A DNA stretch of 24,914 bases. It comes from Entamoeba histolytica HM-1:IMSS. Its lineage: Eukaryota > Evosea > Mastigamoebida > Endamoebidae. The notes beneath the pieces are model-generated. The model made no database searches, was not told the origin of the DNA, and was given only the letters and a program-made list of their open reading frames with translations. Shown piece after piece: positions 15,532 to 24,090 of this stretch (the stretch's first letter is position 1; the number at the start of each line of letters is the position of its first letter). Both the position numbers and the translations under genes were made by a program. The stretch is from assembly GCF_000208925.1 (NCBI RefSeq), contig NW_001915059.1, positions 6,280 to 31,193 on the forward strand, read 5' to 3'.

Positions 15532-16353
15532 ATGTCTGAAAAGAAAAGCAAAAAAGCTTCAAAAACACCACAAGTTATTGATAACACAAACTCAACATTT
15601 AACCTGACTTTTGAAAAAAATAAAGAATTTGATTTTAGTGATGATGATGAAAAAGATGATCAATTAGAAGTTGATCCTTCTACTACTGAAATACCCAAAA
15701 GAAAAATTAGTATTGTACTAAATGATGCTCCAACTTTAAGGAAAAGCAATACGTCACGTATTTCTACACTTCCACCGTCAAAAACCAGATCTTCTCTTAC
15801 AGCTAAAAATGATTTTGAAAAAGGTATTGATGCATTTGAATTAGGTGATTATAATAAAGCTGTACAATATTTCTTTGGTTATGCTACAACAACAGAGAAG
15901 AAAAAAGAAACTCAACTATGTTTATCTTACCAACTTGCTTGTAATATTATTCACAGAATTATGTCTGCACCAGGAACTATTGATGTTTATTTAGCTAGTA
16001 TTTTAATTTGTTTACCACTACTTCCTCCTCACCGAAGAGTTGTTTTACGAATAGCAAAAAATATTTTTATTAAAGAGAATATTCAACTCCCAGAGAATTT
16101 ACGAATATTTAGTGGGATTTCAGAAGAAGTAAATTCATCTCGTCAACCATTAAATGGTATTTGTTGTCATTGTAAAAAAGAAGTTTCATTAATTAGAAGT
16201 CAATGTGATTGTGGAAAAGAAAGAATTTTTGATTGTATATCTTTCACTCCAGCTGGTGAAAACCTAGTGAAATGCGAAAAATGTGGGGCTGTCTTTTCAC
16301 AAGGCGAAAGTTGTGTATTTTGTAAAGGAACTTGTCACCCTCTCAACCTTTAA
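15532..16353 (+). CDS. Helical-repeat protein with C-terminal zinc-binding cysteine cluster, function unknown
   Basis: 273 residues. The first ~95 residues are disordered, with a Lys-rich start, an acidic patch ('FDFSDDDEKDDQLEVD') and a basic Ser/Thr stretch. Residues ~98-200 look like helical hairpins ('FEKGIDAFELGDYNKAVQYF' is TPR/COPI-like). The C-terminus has paired cysteines: C-C-H-C, C-D-C, then C-E-K-C and C-V-F-C-x-x-x-C, spaced as in one or two zinc ribbons. Helical repeats followed by such a ribbon occur in coatomer-alpha and IFT-type trafficking proteins, so a coat or tethering role is possible, but I cannot name a family. A TATA-like TCTTTAAAAAG lies ~30 bases before the ATG. It is the middle of three co-directional genes (PRELI, this one, Rab). 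Confidence 0.85.
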   Translation: MSEKKSKKASKTPQVIDNTNSTFNLTFEKNKEFDFSDDDEKDDQLEVDPSTTEIPKRKISIVLNDAPTLRKSNTSRISTLPPSKTRSSLTAKNDFEKGIDAFELGDYNKAVQYFFGYATTTEKKKETQLCLSYQLACNIIHRIMSAPGTIDVYLASILICLPLLPPHRRVVLRIAKNIFIKENIQLPENLRIFSGISEEVNSSRQPLNGICCHCKKEVSLIRSQCDCGKERIFDCISFTPAGENLVKCEKCGAVFSQGESCVFCKGTCHPLNL

Positions 16354-16676
16354 TCACACATTTTTTGGTCTTATTTTGTTGTTTTTGTACAAATTGAAGT
16401 AAATAAAAATTAATATGAAACAACCAAAAAGAACTTTAAAAGATTTAATAGATTAATGTCACTTGAAGATCTTTAAAGAAAAGACAATTCTGTCCCAAAA
16501 GCAAAAAAGAAGAAAGAAAAAAAAGGAAATAATAGTACGTGTTTACATAAAATGTGAATTGAAAAAATGGAAAAAAAGATTTAAGGAAAAAGATAAGAGA
16601 GAAAAAAATAAATAAAAAAAAAAGGAGAATAAAAAAGAAGAAAAAGAAACTGATACAACTGAAAAATCAGATATCA
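16354..16676. other. Intergenic spacer, 323 bp, purine-rich, no gene seen
   Basis: After a short A+T-rich part the plus strand becomes strongly purine-rich (A/G runs from about 16,490 to the Rab ATG). A 13-codon ATG frame at about 16,414-16,456 is too short to support. No splice donor in phase with the Rab gene and no RNA gene was seen. Confidence 0.5.
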
Positions 16677-17303
16677 ATGTCAAGAGGTAATTACGATCAT
16701 CTTTTTAAGATTTTAATCATTGGGGAATCTGGTGTAGGAAAGACTGCTATTATGCAAAGGTTCTGTGAGAATACATTTGAGCCAGTATACATTTCAACTG
16801 TTGGTGTTGACTTTAAACCAAAAGTAATTAAAGTAGGAAATAAAACTGTCAAAATGCAGTTATGGGATACTGCTGGACAAGATAGATTTAGAAATATTAC
16901 AGCAAGTTATTATAGAGGTACTCAAGGAGTATTAATTGTTTATGACGTTACTGATCGTGCTTCTTTTGATAAAGTATCATCATGGTTCACTGAAGTTCGT
17001 GATCGTACTGAAAATGATCCACCTGTTATTATTTTAGTAGGAAATAAGACTGATCTTATGGACCATGCAGCTGTTAAACAAGAAGCTGTTGAACAATTAG
17101 CCAGACAATTAGGTGGTGTTCAAACCTTCACATGCTCTGCTAAAGATGGTTCTGGTATTGATGAAGTTTTCAATGCACTTACTCAAGCCATTATTTCTAA
17201 AGTTGGATGTGCTCCTGGAAAGAAGGAAGATCCTAGTGTTGTTCAATTAGGTGGTAAAGGTGGTTCACAACCAGCACAAAAGAGTGAAGGTGGTTGTTGT
17301 TAA
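16677..17303 (+). CDS. Rab family small GTPase
   Basis: 208 residues with every Rab landmark: P-loop GESGVGKT (residues 16-23), effector Thr41 in 'ISTVGVDFK', switch II WDTAGQ (63-68), guanine-specificity NKTD (123-126), SAK (154-156), and a C-terminal CC for double geranylgeranylation. The intact Gln68 predicts a GTPase-competent protein. Rabs cycle between cytosol and membranes and direct vesicle traffic. The switch and RabF regions ('GVDFKPKVIKVGNKTVK', 'YYRGTQGVLIVYDVTD') place it near the Rab1/Rab8/Rab13 secretory group, but Entamoeba has a very large Rab family and I do not assign a number. The start is the first ATG, eight residues before the core fold. No introns. Confidence 0.96.
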   Translation: MSRGNYDHLFKILIIGESGVGKTAIMQRFCENTFEPVYISTVGVDFKPKVIKVGNKTVKMQLWDTAGQDRFRNITASYYRGTQGVLIVYDVTDRASFDKVSSWFTEVRDRTENDPPVIILVGNKTDLMDHAAVKQEAVEQLARQLGGVQTFTCSAKDGSGIDEVFNALTQAIISKVGCAPGKKEDPSVVQLGGKGGSQPAQKSEGGCC

Positions 17304-17427
17304 AATGATTTCTCTTCTTTGAAATACAAAAATTTACTTTTTTATTATCACTAATAAAACTCTTTCGTTTTCTTCTTGAAAAAAATTTAAAAAATCAAAT
17401 AGAAAGAAATTCTATTAATTTTAAATT

Positions 17428-18369
17428 ATGGCTATTGAGTGTAGTGAAACTATTACACAAACTTTTAAAGGATATTTGTCTGAAGACTGGATGTTTTATT
17501 GTTGTAGTGAAGAAATATCTTTATATGACTATAATCCATCAACTCAACAACTAGAATTTGTTGGTGTTTGTGGAAATTTTGTATTTTTAAAAACGTTAGT
17601 ACAACAACGAATTGCTATTGCAATTAAAGATTCATTACGACCATTACTATTTATTTTCAGAGAAATTGATCCATTGTGTACTCTTCAATTAGAGAGTTAT
17701 ACTATTACTTTTAATAATAATGGAAATTTATTTTCATTAGTATTTATTGACGATGAAATATGTAAACAATGTTTTGCTTGTATTCAAAACCAAGTCACAA
17801 AACATTTTAATAAATATTTAAAACGAACACATCTCACCCCAGAAGAAGCTCGAACTAAAGCAATAAAAATTGAAGAAGTTGCTGATAATGCAATGACATT
17901 TGGAAGTGATAAAGATAAAATTCAACATTATTTGAATTGTACTTTACCTTATTACTGTCTTCCAAATCCTTTTAAACGATTGGGAGTACCACAAACAGTG
18001 TCTTTAGATCAAGCCTTACCACCTGAAATAGTTATTCCTGATCCAAAAGTTGACCAAAGACATGGAATGGGAATTAATCCACCAATTATTCCTATTCTAA
18101 CTTTGCAAGAAATACGTCATAAAAGTACATGTAGTCCTGATAATTCTTCGGAACAAGATCCTTTCAATTCAGAATCAGCTAGTCCAAGAAAGGTTGGTCG
18201 GATGACAGTTTCTGAACTTAAAATAAAAATTGTTAGAGGATCAACATTTGACACAGGTTCTTCTCGAACTTTAAATGGAAATAGTTTATTTCCAAGAATG
18301 CCTACATCCCCTAGATCTATCTTGTCTCCACGTTCAAACTCTCAATCTAAAAAATCTCCAGATAATTAA
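17428..18369 (+). CDS. WH1/EVH1-like (PH-fold) domain protein, possibly WASP-related
   Basis: 313 residues. Residues ~20-127 have the strand/helix pattern of a WH1 (EVH1) domain: strands around 'EEISLYDYNPSTQQLEFVG', 'NFVFLKTLVQQRIAIAI', 'PLLFIFREIDPLCTLQLESY', 'FSLVFIDDEICKQCFACIQN' and a closing helix. The last piece parallels the WASP segment '[21 protein letters not shown]'. WH1 domains bind proline-rich partners such as WIP and tie actin regulation to membranes. No CRIB, WH2 or acidic Arp2/3-activating tail is present. The remainder is Pro/Ser-rich, with 'PRSILSPRS'-type repeats near the C-terminus that look like phosphorylation sites. A plain PH-like domain is the alternative. Start is the first ATG; a GTTTGT at 17566 is inside the frame and is not used as a splice donor. 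Confidence 0.8.
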   Translation: MAIECSETITQTFKGYLSEDWMFYCCSEEISLYDYNPSTQQLEFVGVCGNFVFLKTLVQQRIAIAIKDSLRPLLFIFREIDPLCTLQLESYTITFNNNGNLFSLVFIDDEICKQCFACIQNQVTKHFNKYLKRTHLTPEEARTKAIKIEEVADNAMTFGSDKDKIQHYLNCTLPYYCLPNPFKRLGVPQTVSLDQALPPEIVIPDPKVDQRHGMGINPPIIPILTLQEIRHKSTCSPDNSSEQDPFNSESASPRKVGRMTVSELKIKIVRGSTFDTGSSRTLNGNSLFPRMPTSPRSILSPRSNSQSKKSPDN

Positions 18370-18486
18370 TAATTGTTTCTCTTCGTTCTGAAAGAATTTG
18401 AAGTATTTTCTTTATTTTTTTTTTCAATTTTTTTATTCTTTAAGTTTTTTGTTGTGAATAAAACCCCTTTTTTTAGATTATAAGAA

Positions 18487-20013
18487 ATGATGAATAGAAC
18501 CTCGAATTTCACAGAACGAATAAATGAATTTATATTTGTTTGTAATGAATATAATTTATTAGATTGATATGAAATGAAAAGACAAGTCATTTATAAATTA
18601 GATGAAATTACAAGAGTTTAAAGATGGCTGTAAAGGAAATGGGTTAACAACAAATGAAATAAATGTTTGTTATATTTCAAGAATAAAAAAGAAAGGAAGA
18701 AATAAGTATTGAAAGAATAGAAAATGCATTCAATTATGGCAATACTTGGATTTTATGGAGTGAGTGATGAATACATTTTATCAAAAATAATAGATGACAT
18801 TGACAATGGGACAGTTTCAGTAGCAAACAAATACCAAATGAATGAAGTTGTAATGATATTAAGATTTCTCAAGAAACAGTCAACTCATTTACCTCAGATT
18901 GAATTTAAGAAAATTACATCAAAAGAAGAACGATTTTGGAATATGATTAAAGAAGTTGATTTAAGTAGAATGAATGACCAAGAAAAAGAAGAATATTGTG
19001 TTGAATATATTAATGGATTTGGGTTTAGAAATATTCGTGAATGGATAAAGAAAATAAAAACACCATATTATTCATATGCATTTTCTGTAATACAATATAT
19101 TCTTGTTAAAACAAATCATTATGATAATATATATGAAATATTATACATTTTTAATACACCTGAAAAAGTTCAACATGATACTTTTATTTCATTATTTGAA
19201 GAACTATTTGTTACAATAAGAACTCAATGTCACCTTGATTCTTTTATTAAAATTATTGGGTTATGTGTTGATACTCCAAAGTATTTTTCTGGAAAACAAA
19301 TTGTTTTAATTAATGAAATTTATGATACTTGTCATAAAGTTAAAGGAGTTGTTAATTCAAATGAAACAGAAACATCATTATTTGATGAAAATATATTAAT
19401 GGAAGTTAAAGAAAGGGCTCAACAACGATATGATGAGATGAAAAGAAACCAAGAGATAGAAAACAAAATAAAAGAAGAACAAAGAAGAAAGAAAAGTCTA
19501 GAAGATACAAAACGAAAAAGATCTCATTCTAGACATTCAACAGAAACACAACTTAAGTCATTGTATTTAGAAGATACATCTGAAAGAAATAAAAAAGAAA
19601 ATTATTATCATAGATTATCTAGTAGAAAATATGAAGAAGAAAAGAAAAAAGTATTTTCATTAGATGATTTACCTGGATTTGGGACAAATGAATTAAGAGT
19701 ATTTGATGAAAAAAAAGGAAGTAAAGAAACAACACAAAACAAAGAAGTTAGTGGATCATTATTACCTGAATCAAGTGAAGATGAAATGTTTGACATAAAA
19801 GATATGAAACATCATCAAAATATTTCAATTTTATTAAAAAGACCTAAAGAAGGTATTAAATATATTCAAGAAGCAATTGAAATTGGAGGTATACAATCAT
19901 ATTCATATGAAAATCAAATGAAAGAGTTAATGATAGAATTTGAAACTCCACAAGACTTACAAATGTTTTTAAGAACAAGAATAATTGGAGGAACAAATTG
20001 TAAAACATTTTAA
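18487..20013 (+). CDS. Three-exon gene of unknown function with helical N-terminus and RRM-like C-terminus
   Basis: The long frame 18724-20013 (429 codons) is extended upstream by two short exons: 18487-18537 and 18602-18664, then exon 3 from 18721. Both introns have exact GTTTGT donors and TAG acceptors and all junctions are phase 0, giving ~468 residues (or one fewer if the second of two adjacent ATGs is used). The ATG at 18602 or 18724 could instead be the start. Residues ~40-250 are helical ('FNTPEKVQHDTFISLFEELF' and neighbours, HEAT/MIF4G-like in feel). A Lys/Arg/Glu coiled coil follows and then a disordered acidic part. The last ~70 residues have an RRM-like order: strand 'ISILLKR', helix 'KEGIKYIQEAIEIGG', strand 'IQSYSYE', strand 'KELMIEFETPQDLQMFLRTR'. 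An RNA-related role is inference; I do not recognise the family. Confidence 0.68.
18538..18601 (+). other. Predicted intron 1 of the 18487-20013 gene
   Basis: A 64-nt interval with donor GTTTGT (18538-18543) and acceptor TAG (18599-18601), phase 0. Reading through it meets a TGA after ten codons. Confidence 0.6.
18665..18720 (+). other. Predicted intron 2 of the 18487-20013 gene
   Basis: A 56-nt interval with donor GTTTGT (18665-18670) and acceptor TAG (18718-18720), phase 0. It joins the 21-codon exon 2 to the long exon 3. Confidence 0.65.
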
Positions 20014-20700
20014 AAAGTTGTTCAAATAATTATATATTATTATTTTAAAACATTAAAATTATTAAATATATTAGTTTTATTAAACAAACTACTTTATAGA
20101 AGAAATCTTGGTTAAATATGTAATTTAGATATTAAAAAATGAATGTAAGTATTGTTCATTAATATACTTTATTAGTCATTCTGAAGTAAATAAAAAAAAA
20201 TTATTCTTCATCAAAAATTTATATATCTCTGTATTAGTTTTAAAAACACTCTTCTTCTTTGTTTATTTATTTTAAGAAATGATAACTAATAAATTAAATT
20301 TTTATTAATGAAAATTTATTAATATTTTGTAAATAATCAACTCCTTAATACTTTTAGTTTAAAGTAATTTATTATAATAACATTATTATTATTATTATTA
20401 TTTTCTTTCATTACAACTACTTTTATGAGAAATTTATTTTAAATGTCATTATTCTAAAATTTGAATAATACTATAATTATTGTATGTATTTTGCTTCTAA
20501 GAATAATTTTCTTATTAATTATATTCAATCAAATATTTATTAATTGTACTGATTAATAATTAAAAATAATTCTTTGAATGATTTATTATCTACTTTCTAT
20601 TTAACTCTAACACTTTTCTCTTTTTTTATTAATATAGTTTTAAAAGCAATTTGTAAGTGTTTGTTATAATAAACATATATTTTGACTGAAAAAAATTGAG
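20014..20700. other. A+T-rich gene-free spacer, 687 bp
   Basis: No supported ORF on either strand. The stretch marks the change from the gene block to the transposon-relic region. Its only distinct feature is an ATT microsatellite near its middle. Confidence 0.6.
20381..20402. repeat. (ATT)n trinucleotide microsatellite
   Basis: About six to seven tandem ATT units (cattattattattattattattt). Short A/T repeats of this type are common in Entamoeba spacers. Confidence 0.8.
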
Positions 20701-22252
20701 TTAATTTATTAAATTTATATTTCTTAGAAAAAGAGAAATTTCTTTTAATTCATTATCTTTCCAATGATGTTTTATTATTTCTCCCTCCATTATTCTATTG
20801 ATTTCTCTTTTAATTTCATTCTTTATTTTAAATGTCTTCTTTATTACTTCTTTATATTCATTAATATCATTTACTTTAATTCCAAATTCATGTATTAGTC
20901 TTTCTATTAACTCTTCTTTAAGTTGACATCTTAATTTTCTTTCAAATAATTTCAAAGCAAAACATTTATATTGTGTTAAAATTTCTTCTTTTCTATCTGT
21001 TTGCTTCCCCCGTTTTTTGATTATCTAATTCTAATGTAGTGATATTCTTATGCTGAATATCCATTTCTTCAATGGATTTCTGCATTAACTTTCTTTTTTT
21101 TTTGGAAGATCATCTTCACTTGATGATATTTCATCAGCTACTACCACATTAGGGGAGAGGTCATTCACTATTTGTGATTCAGATGATTCTGTTATATTGT
21201 AATTTATCTCATATTTATTCTTTTTCTTCTTGTGTATTTTTATTTTCTAATTTAGATAATTTATCTTTCAGGAATAATAATTGTTGTGTTAAATTATTTA
21301 CTTCAAACATTTTCCTTTCAGATTCAGCATGGAATTTGAATATTTTTTATCTCACTGTTATTTTGTGCATATCTCCTTCTCATGCTTCTTCTTTAATACC
21401 ATAATATCTTTTGTTAATTTATTAATGGTTTATTCTTTTATTTGTATTTCCTTTTTCTTTTATTCCTTCTCTTTCATATCCTCCTCCACTTTTCAATTCT
21501 TCTACTTTTTTCCTTTTCATTGTCTTCTTCTTCATTTTCTATCAGCCTCTTTTTCTCTCCTCTATTAAACTTCTTCTTCTCAGCAAGACTCTTTTCTACT
21601 TTCGTAGACCCTTGGTTATCTTTATATTCTTTTCAATACTGATTACATACTTATTATATGTTTTATTATCATTTATTTCGATTAGATTATATTAGTTATC
21701 ATTTTCTTACATTCTATTTGTTTTTCTCATATAATAAAATACCATCTTCTCCATATTGTTGATGATGTATATTCTTTAATCTTGGTTTTCTTTAGTTCTT
21801 CTATTTCTTGTGGTGTAAGTATTTTAATTTTTTCTTCAAAGAGTCTTTTCCAATATTCTTGGTTTTGTATTTCTATCATTTCTTTTATTTCTTATTTTGA
21901 TATTGTATGTATCTTCTTTGTGTGATATTATGCTATTTATTTATATTATAATAGTACTGTTTATTTCTATTGAAATTATTGATAAAGTATTTATGATGAT
22001 TATGATTTAAGTGGTGAGTGAAATGATTCGTATCAACTATATTGTGATAGTTATGATTATAATTATCAGTATTGCATCTATTAATGAGATGAATAAAGTA
22101 TTTCCGATAATACAAATAATAAATATTTTCACTCATTTTTCTATCACTTATATTTCTTGGGTGATGTGAAATTATTCTTCTTTGGTTATTTGTTGTTCTG
22201 TATTTTTGTTGAGTCTCCTGTAATGCATCTTCTTTTTTGACACTTTCGATCT
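20701..22252 (-). pseudogene. Decayed coiled-coil protein gene with PKKKRK nuclear localisation signal, probably transposon-derived
   Basis: Read on the minus strand, coding-like segments follow one another with stops and frameshifts between them. In order: 22252-21933, an open stretch of ~106 codons rich in Asn/His/Tyr; ~21890-21740, with 'EIQNQEYWKRLFEEKIKIL'; ~21600-21480, a Lys/Glu-rich coil; ~21335-21215, 'NLTQQLLFLKDKLSKLEN'; ~21215-21015, acidic Ser/Glu followed by 'SSSEDDLPKKKRKLMQ', a classical NLS; and ~21030-20701, helical and ending at a stop, with 'ELIERLIHEFGIKVNDINEY'. At least three frame changes are needed to connect them. The composition (charged coil, NLS, basic end) would suit a nucleic-acid-binding ORF1-type or host nuclear protein. 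Its same-strand position just after a LINE ORF2 remnant suggests a mobile-element source. Family not recognised. Confidence 0.5.
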
Positions 22253-22397
22253 ATAAACAAATAAATAATAAATAAAGAAAATAAATGAATAAGAAAGACT
22301 GATCCATTGTTGTATTTTCAAATTAATTAATAACAAATATTAATAAAGTAATGAATATCAATGAGAATAAACTAATTTAAAGTAAATAAGCAATTAA

Positions 22398-23155
22398 TTA
22401 AGTATTAATAGAACTAGCTTCTATTCTTCCTGGATCAGGGGAGACTAGTCCCGTACCTTCGTCTTCTTCTAGCAGCTCTACGGAGTATGTTTGATTGTGA
22501 TTGAAGCAGTATTCCATGACATCAATCATGTTTTTTATTACAAGGTTTTTAGTTTCTTTTTCGATGTCAATCTCAATTTTCAATTCTTTGATTAATTTAA
22601 TACTTTCTTTATTTATTATTCCATTGATTGAGATTACTACTGGTTTTATTTTGTCATCTTTTAGTTTTTCTATTTTCATTAGCCTATTCTTTAATTCTTT
22701 ATACTTATTTCTTTTCTTCATTTACACTCAATTAATATTGTGATCAGCCACAATAGTCATATCAAATAATAGACTAGTTTTATTCTTTTTATCTAATACA
22801 TATATATATGGTATTTTGTGATATTATCATTCACTTTTATGCATTATTTGTTTGTTCCATATCATTGTGATGTCTTTATATTTGAACATTGTTTCATATG
22901 GGGGTTTTTTATATTGATTATTTCCTGTATATTTTCTTATTAATCAATATTATAATGCCAATATTGTTATGTTTTTCTATTTGTGATTTATTATGATAAA
23001 TACAAGATAGTAGAATGTGTTGTACTGTTGTTATCTTGTCTTTACACAGTGTTGAGTATTTTAATCTTTCATTTTTCATTATTTTTGATTTTTTATACCC
23101 ACAAAATATTGCTCCATCTTGCATTTTAGTTCATTGGAGAGAGAATAATTCAATT
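22398..23155 (-). mobile_element. Remnant of R4/EhLINE-type non-LTR retrotransposon ORF2 (C-terminal zinc motif and endonuclease)
   Basis: Minus strand, reading from 23155 down. The stretch 23124-22918 carries 'MQDGAIFCGYKKSKIMKN', a C-x8-H-x4-C motif ('LCKDKITTVQHILLSC', with the first Cys of the usual C-x-x-C lost) and 'KHNNIGIIIL', as in the C-terminal part of R2/R4-type reverse transcriptases. After one frameshift, 22920-22398 is one frame with four stops: 'KPPYETMFKYKDITMIWNKQ', then 'YVLDKKNKTSLLFDMTIVAD', where the endonuclease P-D...D motif keeps only the second Asp, then 'KYKELKNRLMKIEKL' and 'IKPVVISINGIINKESIKLI', the segment after the restriction-like endonuclease. No reverse transcriptase palm (FADD) was found upstream, so the copy is 5'-truncated and dead. 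EhLINEs belong to this clade. Confidence 0.78.
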
Positions 23156-23459
23156 TAAATAAAATGAAATAAAAAGAATGATAAATAATCAATGTTTCAA
23201 TGAATAAAATATTATTTAATATTCATATTTCATAAATAAATAAATTATTACATTAATTATTCATTTTATTTAAATTATTGTTTATTTAAAATATAAACTA
23301 TTATATTTTATATTAAATTATTCAAAAATAAATTTAAATAAAAATTCATTTAATTTATTTACTGTTTTAAATTATTTCATCAAACATACAGTAGAAATAC
23401 AACCATTATCTTTCTAATGATGTTCAATCATTATACATATTTATTAACTTTTTAATTAT
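23156..23459. other. A+T-rich spacer, no feature seen
   Basis: Almost pure A+T with many short direct and inverted A/T strings. No ORF, and no reverse transcriptase-like sequence continuing the adjacent LINE remnant, could be read on the minus strand. Confidence 0.5.
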
Positions 23460-24090
23460 TTCTTCTTTATGATGAATAGTACTGATAAAATATTTTTTAG
23501 TTCTTCATGTTCAATAAATTCAATATCTTCTTTTATAAACACAAATATTTTGGTAATTTTGTTTTCTATTTCTTTCTTTTATTTTATTTCTTATTCTTCT
23601 TCCTGTTGATTTTTTAGAAAGAATAAATTATTTAATTTCAGTTCTTTCAATTTCCAAATCACAATAATTGATTTCTTCTATATACTTCATTCTTTTGTTT
23701 CTTTGAAATTTCTTTATTTTTATTTATTTGGTTATGCTTTTCTTGTTTAATATTTTGTTCTTTTTCTTCAGTAATACTCTGATAATCAATATCTCTTTTT
23801 TCAACTTCTTCTACATTAATTAATGTTAATAATAGTATCATTATCATCACCCTTACAATTCTATTTTAGCTTTGTGTATTATAATAACAAGATGAATCTT
23901 TTGACTCATTAAATTACATTGGAAATGAATATTTTCTAGTTATTCCATTAAAAATTTCCATTAATTTTTGTTGTTATTTATCTACTTTTATTTCCTTCTT
24001 TTCTTCATGAACTTCTTTATGAATATAACAATAACATTTAATTGGCACGATACAAACATGTCTCTAAATGTCTAATATTGGAAAAAACAT
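23460..24090 (-). pseudogene. Weak coding relic with hydrophobic start and Lys/Glu-rich body
   Basis: On the minus strand one frame runs from about 24,090 to 23,659 with only four internal stops, which is fewer than expected for such A+T-rich DNA. It includes 'VPIKCYCYIHKEVHEEKKEI', 'LMEIFNGITRKYSFPM' and, from the ATG complementary to 23845-23847, 'MIMILLLTLINVEEVEKRD', which looks like a short signal peptide followed by a charged Lys/Gln/Glu stretch. In another frame, 23570-23465 reads 'ITKIFVFIKEDIEFIEHEEL'. The pieces may come from one decayed gene or be partly chance. No family recognised. Confidence 0.3.

Noticed and set aside
17566..17599. GTTTGT...TAG inside the WH1-like gene
   Set aside because: 34 nt, not a multiple of three, and removal breaks a frame that is open and domain-like throughout.
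21174..21642. Plus-strand Ser/Phe/Leu-rich open frames in the relic region
   Set aside because: They are complements of the Lys/Glu-rich minus-strand coiled-coil relic and have no normal start context.
23128..23135. Exact AATGAACT (GAAC promoter element) on the minus strand
   Set aside because: It lies inside the LINE coding remnant with no intact gene downstream; most likely codons of the old ORF.
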